Assembly (NCBI GenBank): GCA_023402075.1
Contig: JAEXCS010000014.1
Coordinates: 1 to 64,000, forward strand
Length of the DNA: 64,000 nt
Source: Bacillota bacterium
Lineage (GTDB): Bacteria; Bacillota; Clostridia; Oscillospirales; Oscillospiraceae
Reading direction: 5' to 3'
In this document: piece after piece, positions 1 to 7,270 of the stretch
Position numbering within the stretch: the first letter of the stretch is position 1
How the letters are laid out: the number at the start of each line of letters is the position of its first letter
Notes under the pieces: generated by a model
The model's database searches: none
What the model saw: the letters and a program-made list of their open reading frames with translations, nothing else
What the model was told of the DNA's origin: nothing
Translations under genes and position numbers: made by a program

Positions 1-51
1 AATTTATAAATGCTATGCTATTCTAAATAAGCTGATTTGCAGCAAAAATAT

Positions 52-127
<76 letters not shown>

Positions 128-180
128 TAGCATTAGGTCAAATAGATACAAGGCTGAAAAAGCCGGTGTTTATGCGGCCT

Positions 181-221
181 AACGAGGGTTTTGAATGAAA
201 AATTCAAAACCCTCGTTTTTT
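181..221 (+). terminator. Rho-independent terminator after tRNA-Pro
   Basis: A perfect 16-bp stem (181-196 with 202-217) with a 5-base loop is followed by a run of T. It lies about 55 bases after the tRNA and probably ends its transcript. Confidence 0.9.
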
Positions 222-326
222 ATAGATACATCCTGCTTTTTTAGGGAAAGCGGGGTGCATCTTGGTTTTGACCGGAATCAATCCGGTAAACAATTTAATA
301 AACACAATACCCTACAGGCAATTTTG

Positions 327-370
327 AAGCGGCTGTGTTCTTCGTAACTGAAAAACACAGCCGCTTTTTT
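327..370 (+). terminator. Terminator-like hairpin
   Basis: A 13-bp stem (327-339 with 354-366) is followed by six T. No intact gene lies immediately upstream, so it probably belonged to a transcript that has since been lost. Confidence 0.75.
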
Positions 371-404
371 GCGCTCAAAATCAAAATGAAAGGATGGATG
401 CACC

Positions 405-911
405 ATGAAAGATGAGCTGCAGACACTGCGTTTATTCAGCCCCTCTTCCCCCATATCTACAGGAAGAACGAATGGGGCGATCTTGACAATTATCGGGAGG
501 ACTTAACTGCCGGTGAGGTTTTAAAATATGAGGACAAAAATTCTCGCCCTCATTCAGAAAGAAAAGCTGCCCAGCGAGGGCCAGCGTGGCCTCGCCGATG
601 ACCTCAGCCGAAAGGTACACAGTATCAATCCCTCTGTAGAGGAATGGAACGGCGAGCTGTGGGGTGTGACCGAGGTACAAACTCACGGTACGCTTTCTCC
701 ACCTGAGCTTGCGGAGCTGGAAGAATGGCTTTCAGGACAATTTAGTGATGGCTGGGGCGAGGAGCTGGAACAAAGGGAAATCAAGGTGGATGACGGTGAG
801 CTGTATGTCAGCTTTTGGGGTAGCAGCGACCGCTTCTTTATCAAGCCGGAGGATGAGCTGAAAGGCAGCCAGTCCTTTGGCTTCGGCATGACGATGGGAG
901 GAATGCGCTAA
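405..911 (+). pseudogene. Frameshifted hypothetical protein gene of mobile-element cargo type
   Basis: Reading from ATG 405 gives MKDELQTLRLF and then leaves frame in a C-rich tract near 440-452. The protein continues in a second frame (LFPHIYRKNEWGDLDNY...) up to about 538, and a tract of five A near 536-540 restores the first frame, which runs open to the stop at 909-911. The rebuilt product is about 168 residues, acidic, rich in E, L and W. I believe this type of unknown protein is common in conjugative and mobilizable elements of gut clostridia, but that is memory and not a search. No function can be assigned. Both shifts lie in homopolymers, so either real decay or base-calling error could explain them. 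ATG 528 would give a shortened 127-residue protein. Confidence 0.6.
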
Positions 912-1175
912 TGCCAAATCATGTAACCAATATTTTAAGAGTATCCGGTAATCCGGAACGGGTCAGGGCTATGTTTGAAGCCATCAAGGATGATAAGATT
1001 GGCCTCGGCAGCATTGATTTCAACAAGATTATCCCGATGCCTGAGAATATTTTTCGTGGAAGTCTTGGTATGGCCGAGCGTGAGAGGCAGCAAAGATAAC
1101 TGGTATGACTGGTCGATTTCCAATTGGGGAACCAAATGAAACAGCTGCGGCTACGATGGTGCATATGAGCAATAA
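911..1175 (+). pseudogene. Decayed DUF1281/YubB-like gene
   Basis: The start overlaps the stop of the preceding gene (TAATG), as in an operon. The first 55 codons (MPNHVTNILRVSGNPERV..., FNKIIPMPE) resemble the N-terminus of DUF1281-family ferredoxin-like proteins found on plasmids and integrative elements. Near 1080 the frame is lost. The expected downstream motif (NWYDWSISNWGTK) appears in another frame from about 1086, and that frame is then cut by a TGA where a Trp codon is expected. At least one frameshift and one nonsense change are therefore visible, and the intact protein should be two to three times longer. The function of the family is unknown to me. Confidence 0.6.
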
Positions 1176-1197
1176 TATATACTACATTTCAACGGTA
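1174..1197 (+). repeat. Left arm of a 24-bp perfect inverted repeat
   Basis: These 24 bases are the exact reverse complement of 6658-6681. The left copy overlaps the tail of the decayed DUF1281-like gene. The two copies bracket the recombinase-containing mosaic segment of about 5.5 kb. Confidence 0.85.
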
Positions 1198-1221
1198 ATC
1201 TTTTATCGCCCGATTACCATA

Positions 1222-1273
1222 AAAACCGCCCATAGCCGTATCGCCACGAGAGCAACGGTTGTAGGCGGTTTTA
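1222..1273 (+). terminator. Bidirectional terminator-like hairpin with nested stem
   Basis: The outer stem AAAACCGCC (1222-1230) pairs with GGCGGTTTT (1264-1272). An inner stem AGCCGT/ACGGTT encloses a copy of the CGCCACGAGAG motif that recurs at 1309-1339. Confidence 0.5.
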
Positions 1274-1308
1274 CTGTTTGATGGGTACTTTTTGGGTTAT
1301 GTGCTAAA

Positions 1309-1339
1309 GCCACGAGAGCGCCACGAGATTTAGGCGAGA
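1309..1339 (+). repeat. Left copy of direct repeat containing GAGATTTAGGCGAGA
   Basis: The 15-base core GAGATTTAGGCGAGA (1325-1339) recurs in the same orientation at 6561-6575. The flanking bases are also similar (GCCACGAGAGCGCCAC against GCTACGAGCGCCGT). The pair brackets the recombinase gene and the phage-like fragment. Confidence 0.7.
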
Positions 1340-1403
1340 GTAGCCGCAGAATGAAAGAAGCCACTTCCTATTACAGAAGCGACTTCTTAATCATAGTATT
1401 TCA

Positions 1404-2306
1404 TTATGACACCCTCCGAGCGATACCGTATTGTATCTGTTTTTCTATCGGAATGAAGTGCCTATGCTTATCCATTAGCCTTTCGATTTCTTCAAATGCC
1501 TTATAGCGTACTGACAGTTTACCATCTGTGCCAACAGTGATATGGTCAATATCTGCTAATATTTCTTCTTTTGTAGCAGTGAAGTTTCCAGTTTCCAGTT
1601 CCAAACTTGTTTTCTCTCTGACAGTATTCAAATAGCTGATGGTTTCCTCGATTTCCGCAATATCTGAATATATTTCATCATTGCTTTTGGACAGTGCCTT
1701 GATTTTAGAACCAAGTTCTTTTTCTTCGGCGGTGAGCGGTTCTAAATAAGCGTCAAGCTGTTGCTTGCTAAAAGAGTTATCCAAATATAGCCCCAACAGC
1801 TTATTCTTCTTCTCCTGCACTAATTCTAATTGCTGTTTTGCGTCATAGAGTTTTAAGGCTTTTTCGATTGCTTTTTTATCTGTCGGCGGTCTGCCGCCTT
1901 TGCGCCCTCTTGCCCTCGCCGCCGTTAAGCCCTCATTCGTGCGTTGCACCGTTAAATCACGCTCAAACTGGCAGAGGGCAGAAAGGACTGTGAGCAATAG
2001 CTTTCCTGTCGGTGTGCTGATGTCTATATTTTCTTTTAGGCTCACCAGTGTAATGCCCCGCTCACTGAACAGCTCCACCATAGCGAGCAAGTCTTTTGTG
2101 GAACGCCCCAATCTTGACAGACTTTCTATGACAACGGTGTCGCCCTCACGCATTTTATCTATAAGCCTATTCAGTTCGGGGCGGCTCTGTTTCGTGCCTG
2201 TCATTTTCTCTTGGAGGATTTCATCAACACCATATTTGCTTAGAGCATCTAATTGACGGTCAAGGCTCTGTGAATCGCTGCTAACTCTTGCATATCCGAA
2301 CTTCAT
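1404..2306 (-). CDS. Chimeric serine recombinase (resolvase catalytic domain with coiled-coil tail)
   Basis: The product has 300 residues. Residues 1-140 form a resolvase/invertase catalytic domain: FGYARVSS carries the nucleophilic Ser, and RLGRSTKDL and TVQRTNEG with the E-helix follow. Resolvases of the Tn3/Tn1546 type then have a short helix-turn-helix after GRKGGRPP. Here the sequence changes near residue 155 into a coiled coil (QEKKNKLLGLYLD...TAEEKELGSKI) and a tail like that of large serine recombinases. Neither the small-resolvase HTH nor a zinc-ribbon recombinase domain is visible. ATG 2306 was chosen because GGGGGTGAT lies just upstream; an upstream in-frame start lacks one. The gene is divergent from the ribbon-helix-helix gene at 2472. 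Strand exchange at an element site is the likely role, but target recognition is unclear. Confidence 0.8.
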   Translation of the reverse strand: MKFGYARVSSDSQSLDRQLDALSKYGVDEILQEKMTGTKQSRPELNRLIDKMREGDTVVIESLSRLGRSTKDLLAMVELFSERGITLVSLKENIDISTPTGKLLLTVLSALCQFERDLTVQRTNEGLTAARARGRKGGRPPTDKKAIEKALKLYDAKQQLELVQEKKNKLLGLYLDNSFSKQQLDAYLEPLTAEEKELGSKIKALSKSNDEIYSDIAEIEETISYLNTVREKTSLELETGNFTATKEEILADIDHITVGTDGKLSVRYKAFEEIERLMDKHRHFIPIEKQIQYGIARRVS

Positions 2307-2471
2307 TTTTACATCACCCCCTTTTTTCAAATATGCTCGGCGTAAAATCATTATAATATATTAACGCGTTCTTGCAAACCTTATTTTGCACTATTATTTA
2401 AGTTGCAATAATAACGTATGTCATACTTACGCAAAAATAAGTAGAATTATATAAACAGGAGGTGGTAACTA

Positions 2472-2972
2472 ATGTTTATCATACAGAAGCAAGAAACGAC
2501 AAATAAGACGCTTCGCCTACCAGATGACCTAATAGAACAGCTTGAGGAGATAGCGACATTTGAAAATATTTCATTCAATCAGCTTGTAGTGCAATGCTGT
2601 GAGTACGCTATAAATCATTTGCCGAGAAAAAATAATTCCATGAAAATAACAAGTACCGAGGATTTTAGACAAAAAAAGAAGCTGTATAGAACAGCTTTCT
2701 TGAAGTATATGGCGGAACATTCAAATGCAAGTCCTCAATCTGCATCCCAAGCCTATACAGACGCTACCTTTGCCAGCCGCCCCCAACATTCCGAACTAAA
2801 TATAGACTTCTATAAACTGCTCAAAGGTGAGATTTCAATAGAGGATTATCAAAAGGCGTTAGCGATATATCTTGAAAAAATCGGCAGAAAGCGTCCTGCC
2901 CTTGATGTTCGCGGCTATGTCGATAGCTTTAAGAAAGTGCAGGAGTTCTTTAAGCAAGCCGATTATATTTGA
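2472..2972 (+). CDS. Ribbon-helix-helix protein with unknown C-terminal domain
   Basis: The 166-residue product begins with a typical ribbon-helix-helix signature (TLRLPDDLIEQLEEIA...ISFNQLVVQCCEYAI, residues 13-50). This suggests a DNA-binding dimer, either an element repressor or a relaxosome accessory protein. The remaining 110 residues are helical and charged and were not recognised. A strong AGGAGGT lies nine bases before the ATG. A second ATG at codon 57 (MKITSTEDF) could start a shorter form. The gene is divergent from the recombinase with a 165-bp AT-rich gap, so it may regulate the recombinase and itself. Base composition is clearly more AT-rich than the backbone. Confidence 0.65.
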   Translation: MFIIQKQETTNKTLRLPDDLIEQLEEIATFENISFNQLVVQCCEYAINHLPRKNNSMKITSTEDFRQKKKLYRTAFLKYMAEHSNASPQSASQAYTDATFASRPQHSELNIDFYKLLKGEISIEDYQKALAIYLEKIGRKRPALDVRGYVDSFKKVQEFFKQADYI

Positions 2973-3442
2973 AATAGCCGAAATTTTTTAGCGAGCATAT
3001 TTGAAAATACTCGAAATAAATCCCGCTATGCTGTGCGAGCGACCATCTATATCCATCTACCGTATATATCGGGTACCCCACCCCCGCCATGCGGGTAACT
3101 GTTTCATGTCGGTTATCAGTATGGCGTTTATTGGTATGTCATGCTTGTATTAGTAGATAGTAATGCTATATAGGTATGCTGTCATGTTTTTATAATCGCT
3201 GTTGTATATCCACATACTAAAAAACGATGGTTTATTGTAATGTGCGTTATGCGGTGTTTTTCCACAGCTTTTGCTCAGCTATATGTTACATTAACTTTTA
3301 TATTTATCTATCTATATATAATCACCGTTTATTGTAATAGCTTGCTTATAATGTTCTTTGCTATGTTTCTACCCCTCGGCGGCTTATAGACGGCTGTGCG
3401 GCGTTGTGCGCCACGTTTGTACACTTCCATATAAAATTACAG
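2973..3442. other. Non-coding AT-rich stretch, possible oriT or replication remnant
   Basis: No credible gene is present. The segment holds a short perfect hairpin CCCGC-CAT-GCGGG at 3083-3095 next to GGTACCCC, followed by strongly AT-rich DNA with many TATAT tracts. This resembles origin-of-transfer or replication regions of small mobile elements, but no relaxase gene lies beside it, so the assignment is only a possibility. Confidence 0.25.
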
Positions 3443-3479
3443 AACAACGTAGCATGGGCGTGTGCTACGTTGTTTTGTT
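3443..3479 (+). terminator. Terminator upstream of truncated surface-protein gene
   Basis: A 12-bp stem (3443-3454 with 3463-3474) with a short loop is followed by TTTTG TTT. It lies 45 bases before the next start codon. Confidence 0.7.
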
Positions 3480-3518
3480 TATATATAAGCCATTTATTAA
3501 AAGACTGGAGGATTTGAA

Positions 3519-3887
3519 ATGAAAAGACTATTAAGCGTACTACTTACTATGGCACTGATGTTCAGTATGGCAACCACAGCTTTCGCCGCTGAAGAACAGA
3601 CCGAGCCTACAACATTTTCTGTCGGCTCTATGGAAGAATTGCAAACTGCTGTTACTAATGCTGTGGACGGTGATACAATAGATAAGCGAGGAACAGGAAC
3701 CCGCCCGCAATGCCGCCGACTATTTCTCCCGCCGTTACCCCCGCTTGCAGTAAAGCGTAAATCAGAACACCTACAAGAGCAACGACAAGCAAAATCGGCC
3801 ACGCAGCAATTCCCCACGCTATGGCAGCTTGTATGGCGGCGTATGTTGCTACGACACCAAGCGTTAAAAATGCCGCCTGTAAAATAA
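3519..3887 (+). pseudogene. Truncated secreted or surface protein, fused to foreign sequence
   Basis: The ORF starts after a good ribosome site (CTGGAGG). It encodes a classic signal peptide of about 24 residues (MKRLLSVLLTMALMFSMATT..AFA) and then EEQTEPTTFSVGSMEELQTAVTNAVDGDTI, the usual N-terminal pattern of secreted proteins with right-handed beta-helix repeats. After about 3682 the codons no longer resemble a protein of this kind, because the DNA there is the antisense of the tape-measure gene. The authentic part is only about 55 residues. It is the 5' stump of a larger gene cut by recombination. The ORF as a whole (122 codons) is probably not functional. Confidence 0.65.
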
Positions 3888-5043
3888 GTGAGCTGTTTTC
3901 AAGACTATTAAACCAACTGATTAAATCGCCTATCCAGTCGATAAACTGAATAATACCATCTACAACGAATGTAATTCCTGTGGCGAGTGATTCTAAAAAC
4001 CTTGTACCCGAAGCAGATTCCAACCACCCGACCAGTTCCCAAGCCTTGTCGTTGATTTTGCCTAATGCTCCATCACCCGCCGACAGCATTTTAAGAAACC
4101 TGTCCCAAATGTTGCCGACCATTGTCATAGCCTGTCCGAACTGTTTAGGCGAATCTTCAAAAGTGCTGTCAATGTAACCGCCCATTTCTTGAAAAGCGGC
4201 GATAATGCGCCCTGTGGTTAGTTCACCCTCTGCGCCGAGTTGCTTCAAATCGCCTATTGTAGTATTCAAGAACCTGTCAGACAGTACGCCCCTGTCAGCC
4301 ATTGACGATAAACCTCTTGACAGTACATCAGTCAGCCCCGGCGCATTTTCTCTAATAGAGCAGAGTTCATCACCCTGTAATGCACCAGAAGCAAGAGCCT
4401 GTGACAACTGCATGAGAGCATTTCGGGATTCCTGCGCCGACGAGCCGCCCAAGAAAGACGATTTATTGAGCAGTTCCGCAAGTCTGATAGCCTGTGCGCC
4501 GTTACCGTCCGTTGCTCCTGTTGCTAATACACGAGCCGCCAGATTAGCCGTACTATCCAAGTCTGAACGTGAGTTCATAGCCGCTATATACGAAGCGTCA
4601 AATAACTGTTGCGGCGTTGCGCCTGTCTTATCGTATGTAGCAAGCCGATACTGAATAGCATTTAAGCTGTCGGGCGTTTCCATTATCCCTGTCAATGCGT
4701 TTGCTGCATTTTTCAGCAGATACACCCCTGCGGCTAAGTTGGCGAGATTAAAGCCATGTGCGCCAATGCGTGACATATTGCTGTTAATCTGCCCTGTGGA
4801 TTTTGAAAGATTACCCGCCATCTTATCCGCTCTGTCTAAATTGTTCTGCATTTTGATAAGCTGATTATTTGCTCTCTGAATATCTTTCTGTGCCGCCTGA
4901 TATGCCTTGCTCTGCATACCCTTGTTAGATTGCCGGTCCAAGCTCTGCATAGCCCGCAATGTGCTGTCCATTGACCGCATCACCGAACGGAGAACAGGGG
5001 ACATTCTATCCTGTAAGCTGATAGAGTTTTTAATACTTGCCAC
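3655..5043 (-). pseudogene. Phage tape-measure protein, 3'-truncated
   Basis: This is a 462-residue product with the N-terminal architecture of phage tail tape-measure proteins. It has a helical, Gln/Asn-rich start (residues 1-95), the conserved tape-measure domain (about 100-300, with MSRIGAHGF, NAIQYRL, LGGSSAQESRNAL and GDELCSIRENAPGL), and hydrophobic segments near 360-450. It ends abruptly after GGIAGGFLFLA in a non-homologous tail at the junction with the surface-protein stump (about 3682-3690). Intact tape-measure proteins are usually much longer. The start is GTG 5043, directly after the TAA of the 61-residue gene, suggesting coupled translation. No other recognisable tail genes are present, so it is a stranded fragment, although the reading frame is open. 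Confidence 0.75.
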
Positions 5044-5229
5044 TTATAACACCTGCCTTTCGCTATTACTGACCGCCGAGGGGTGGCGGGGAGCAGGGGA
5101 AGAAGTCTTTTTAATAGCTTCTGAAAAACTCTGCTCTTTTTGCTTTTTCCTGTATTCCCTCATATACAGCTTCATGTATTCTCTGAACTTCTGTTGTTTT
5201 AGTTCCTCTGGAACTCTTGGTCTTGCCAT
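5044..5229 (-). CDS. Small basic protein upstream of tape-measure gene
   Basis: This 61-residue, Lys/Arg/Glu-rich, helical product was not recognised. A patch of basic residues (MREYRKKQKEQS) could bind nucleic acid. The position directly before a tape-measure gene matches the place of tail-assembly chaperone genes, but the sequence has no clear similarity to them. Its stop abuts the GTG of the next gene with no spacer, so the two were probably co-translated. It may be a surviving accessory gene of the element rather than a phage gene. Confidence 0.45.
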   Translation of the reverse strand: MARPRVPEELKQQKFREYMKLYMREYRKKQKEQSFSEAIKKTSSPAPRHPSAVSNSERQVL

Positions 5230-5244
5230 TAACTCGCCCCCTGT

Positions 5245-5445
5245 CTAAACTTTCTGATAATTTACTCTCCACATTTCCCGAATGTGAGCGTAAAGTATAC
5301 TCATTTCACTTGCTATAATCGCTACCCACATTTTTACAGTGCCGATTATAAGTAAAAACGGTAATCGAGCAAAAATAATGATGTGAAATGCGATTGCGCT
5401 GAGCGCAACTACAATAGCGACTAAAACTGTTTTAATAATTTTCAT
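5245..5445 (-). CDS. Small membrane protein
   Basis: The product has 66 residues and two hydrophobic stretches. The first spans residues 4-24 (IIKTVLVAIVVALSAIAFHI) and the second about 26-50. GAAAGGA lies upstream of the ATG. It reads in the same direction as, and 15 bases before, the 61-residue gene, so it is likely part of the same short operon. The family was not recognised. Such mini-membrane proteins are common in element accessory regions. No catalytic motif is visible. Confidence 0.45.
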   Translation of the reverse strand: MKIIKTVLVAIVVALSAIAFHIIIFARLPFLLIIGTVKMWVAIIASEMSILYAHIREMWRVNYQKV

Positions 5446-5629
5446 GTCGGTTTTTCCTTTCTTTATCGAGTATTTTTTAATCGAGTGCTTATGCCTGTGA
5501 AGCTGTATATATTAGTGCTAAGTAATATTACATTACATTTCGTTTGCCATTTCAGAGAGCCTAAAAATTACCGCCGTTACTGGCTTTTTCGCACTTTTCC
5601 CCTGAATGAAAAACGTACAATTTTGCCTG

Positions 5630-6118
5630 TTACACATGGCGTAAAATTGTACTCTGTTCTTCGATATATGAGGTTACTTGTGCTATCCGTTCGGGAGTGG
5701 ATAGATGTGTCTTGCTAAAAGTGGTGTCAGTATTTCGTTTCCGCAGGTTCTTCAAAATCTTTTCGGCACAATTATTTGCTCCGTAGCCCTGTACCATGAT
5801 GTGAATATGCGGGTCTGCTTGGTGTGGAGCAGGAACAACGACATTTTCGCCTGTTTCTGGATTCCATGTCAGTCTGTTTTCAGCACAAATGAACTGCTTC
5901 TTGCCGCCTTGGTTCTTAGGTTTGTCATAACCCATTTTGCCGATATAGTCAGTATTCGTAACCGACACGCCGAGGATAAAGCTGATTTCTTCTTCCTGCT
6001 TATTCTTTAAGCGCACACATACTGCCCGAAGCCTGTTCAGCTCTTTTTCAACATCGTTAATGCTCTGAAACTTTCGCTCATCACATATGAGATAAGCTGT
6101 GTTTACCTTGCTACGCAT
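5630..6118 (-). CDS. Mobile-element protein with a His-x-His motif
   Basis: This is a 162-residue product of unknown family. Its most notable feature is ADPHIHIMVQGYG near residue 108, a hydrophobic strand with two His separated by one residue, as in the metal-binding HUH motif of rolling-circle Rep proteins and relaxases. A conserved catalytic Tyr context could not be identified with confidence; Tyr occurs in TSYIEEQS near the C-terminus. ATG 6118 overlaps the stop of the upstream gene (ATGCGTAG), indicating translational coupling, and was preferred over an in-frame GTG at 6127. A hairpin around 5614-5652 overlaps the 3' end. A replication or mobilization role is an inference from the motif and the context. 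Confidence 0.5.
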   Translation of the reverse strand: MRSKVNTAYLICDERKFQSINDVEKELNRLRAVCVRLKNKQEEEISFILGVSVTNTDYIGKMGYDKPKNQGGKKQFICAENRLTWNPETGENVVVPAPHQADPHIHIMVQGYGANNCAEKILKNLRKRNTDTTFSKTHLSTPERIAQVTSYIEEQSTILRHV

Positions 6119-6320
6119 TACGACCACCCGCCTGTCTGATTTCTATTGCTTTTTGAATAAAGGCGGCGTGTTCTTCGGAGCAGTTAAAAAGTTCGACATA
6201 ATTTGAAAATGTGCCATCAATATTTTTCCTTGTCTTGAACACAGCAACAGGCTCACCTTTTTTAACAAGAGCTGAATAGTTTTCGGTTTCCATCATCAAG
6301 TTTAGTTCTCTAAAACTCAT
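6111..6320 (-). CDS. Small hypothetical protein, first gene of element operon
   Basis: The 69-residue product (MSFRELNLMMETENYS...) was not recognised. The start at 6320 is favoured by GGAAGGAGGG eight bases upstream; the open frame extends further but without a ribosome site. It contains an alpha/beta pattern (EPVAVFKTRKNIDGTFSNYVELFNCSEEHAAFIQKA) that could be a small fold pairing with the downstream His-x-His protein, since the two genes overlap by 8 bases. Upstream DNA at 6321-6420 is AT-rich and probably holds their promoter. Confidence 0.45.
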   Translation of the reverse strand: MSFRELNLMMETENYSALVKKGEPVAVFKTRKNIDGTFSNYVELFNCSEEHAAFIQKAIEIRQAGGRNA

Positions 6321-6545
6321 TGCCCATGCCCTCCTTCCGTTAAATATATTATACGATCCTGCTTGTGGTGAAGTAAAGTGGTACATACACAATATATAGT
6401 ATTGTTTCGCAACTTTGTACGAATAACTAACTACATATAGAAAAAGCCAAGGAAAAAGCTTTAGGAATTTTTTTGACCACTATACAAAATACACAAACAA
6501 AAAAAGCAAGCTACAATCAATGTAACTTGCTTAATAAGCCGGTAC

Positions 6546-6575
6546 GGCTACGAGCGCCGTGAGATTTAGGCGAGA
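6546..6575 (+). repeat. Right copy of direct repeat containing GAGATTTAGGCGAGA
   Basis: The core at 6561-6575 is identical to 1325-1339. With the left copy it brackets about 5.2 kb. It could be a remnant of an element end or of a dispersed clostridial repeat. Confidence 0.7.
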
Positions 6576-6657
6576 TGACACTTTAAGGCGGTGGGTGGTG
6601 TGTTTGTACCTCTAAATAGACGCTGTTCTTCTCATGGTTATATCGTGGTTGTGCGTG

Positions 6658-6681
6658 TACCGTTGAAATGTAGTATATATT
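6658..6681 (-). repeat. Right arm of the 24-bp perfect inverted repeat
   Basis: This is the exact reverse complement of 1174-1197. Read on the minus strand it can encode the same NIYYISTV peptide as the left copy, so the repeat may come from two copies of one gene in opposite orientation rather than from true terminal repeats. Confidence 0.85.
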
Positions 6682-6734
6682 ACTGCTGTAAATAGCCACA
6701 TTTCACCGTTGAAAAGTAGTACATAACAAAGATG

Positions 6735-7006
6735 ATTTTGCCGAAATGCCTGAGACTCCCGATGATGACCGCAGCGGTGGTATGTTGCACACACTACATC
6801 GGGGATGCCCTGCTGCAGAAAACCTATGTGGTAGACTGCCTAACCAAAGAAATTCGGAAAAACAACGGTGAAATCCCACAGTATATGTCACCGGGAACCA
6901 TGAGGCGATTATTTCAAGGGATTTATTCAACCTTGTTCAGGAGGAAGTCACTCGGAGAGCTGGTAAGAGAAAACAGACGTGCGCACGGTTCCTTGCTTAT
7001 AAGTAA
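6735..7006 (+). pseudogene. Frameshifted C-terminal remnant of a large serine recombinase
   Basis: From about 6798 the sequence reads IGDALLQKTYVVDCLTKEIRKNNGE..PQY, and after a missing base near 6882 it continues in another frame as VTGNHEAIISRDLFNLVQEEV and RRAGKRK. This order (LQKTY..D, KNNGE, NHEAII, FNLVQEE) is the recombinase domain just before the zinc ribbon in large serine recombinases of clostridial integrative elements. The catalytic N-terminus and the zinc-ribbon/coiled-coil C-terminus are absent, and the frame ends at TAA 7004-7006. It is a dead fragment that marks the right side of the mosaic. An alternative ORF in the first frame runs to 7106 but loses the similarity. Confidence 0.7.
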
Positions 7007-7223
7007 GTATCATTTTTTTGAAAAGCAAAATGAGAGGATTGAATTAAGACATGGAAAATACTATCTTCTAACTGTTGTGGGGTACTTTGCGGAAGAGTAT
7101 GTTTAAATTGAGGTTTCAAAAGAAGATGCGGAGAAGGTGCCGCCCGACTTCGCAAGCAGCACTCGGCCGACGCAGGCGCGGCTTTCATTGAGAAGCATTC
7201 TCTGCACACTCCGCTTAAATAAC

Positions 7224-7258
7224 TGTGGGGCCAGCGCTTAAAAAGCGCTGGCCCCACA
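7224..7258 (-). terminator. Terminator of the SLH-nucleosidase gene
   Basis: A perfect 16-bp GC-rich stem (7224-7239 with 7243-7258) with a 3-base loop lies 13 bases beyond the stop codon of the gene at 7271-9490. It marks the border between the mosaic region and the backbone. Confidence 0.85.
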
Positions 7259-7270
7259 CGTATTCCCGGA

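Larger units (their letters stand above)
6321..6734. other. Non-coding junction with repeats
   Basis: No gene is supported. The stretch contains a hairpin (6503-6532, AAGCAAGCTAC / GTAACTTGCTT with one mismatch), the right copy of the direct repeat, and the right arm of the 24-bp inverted repeat. A near-copy of that arm (ACCGTTGAAAAGTAGTAC) lies near 6706-6723. Confidence 0.5.
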
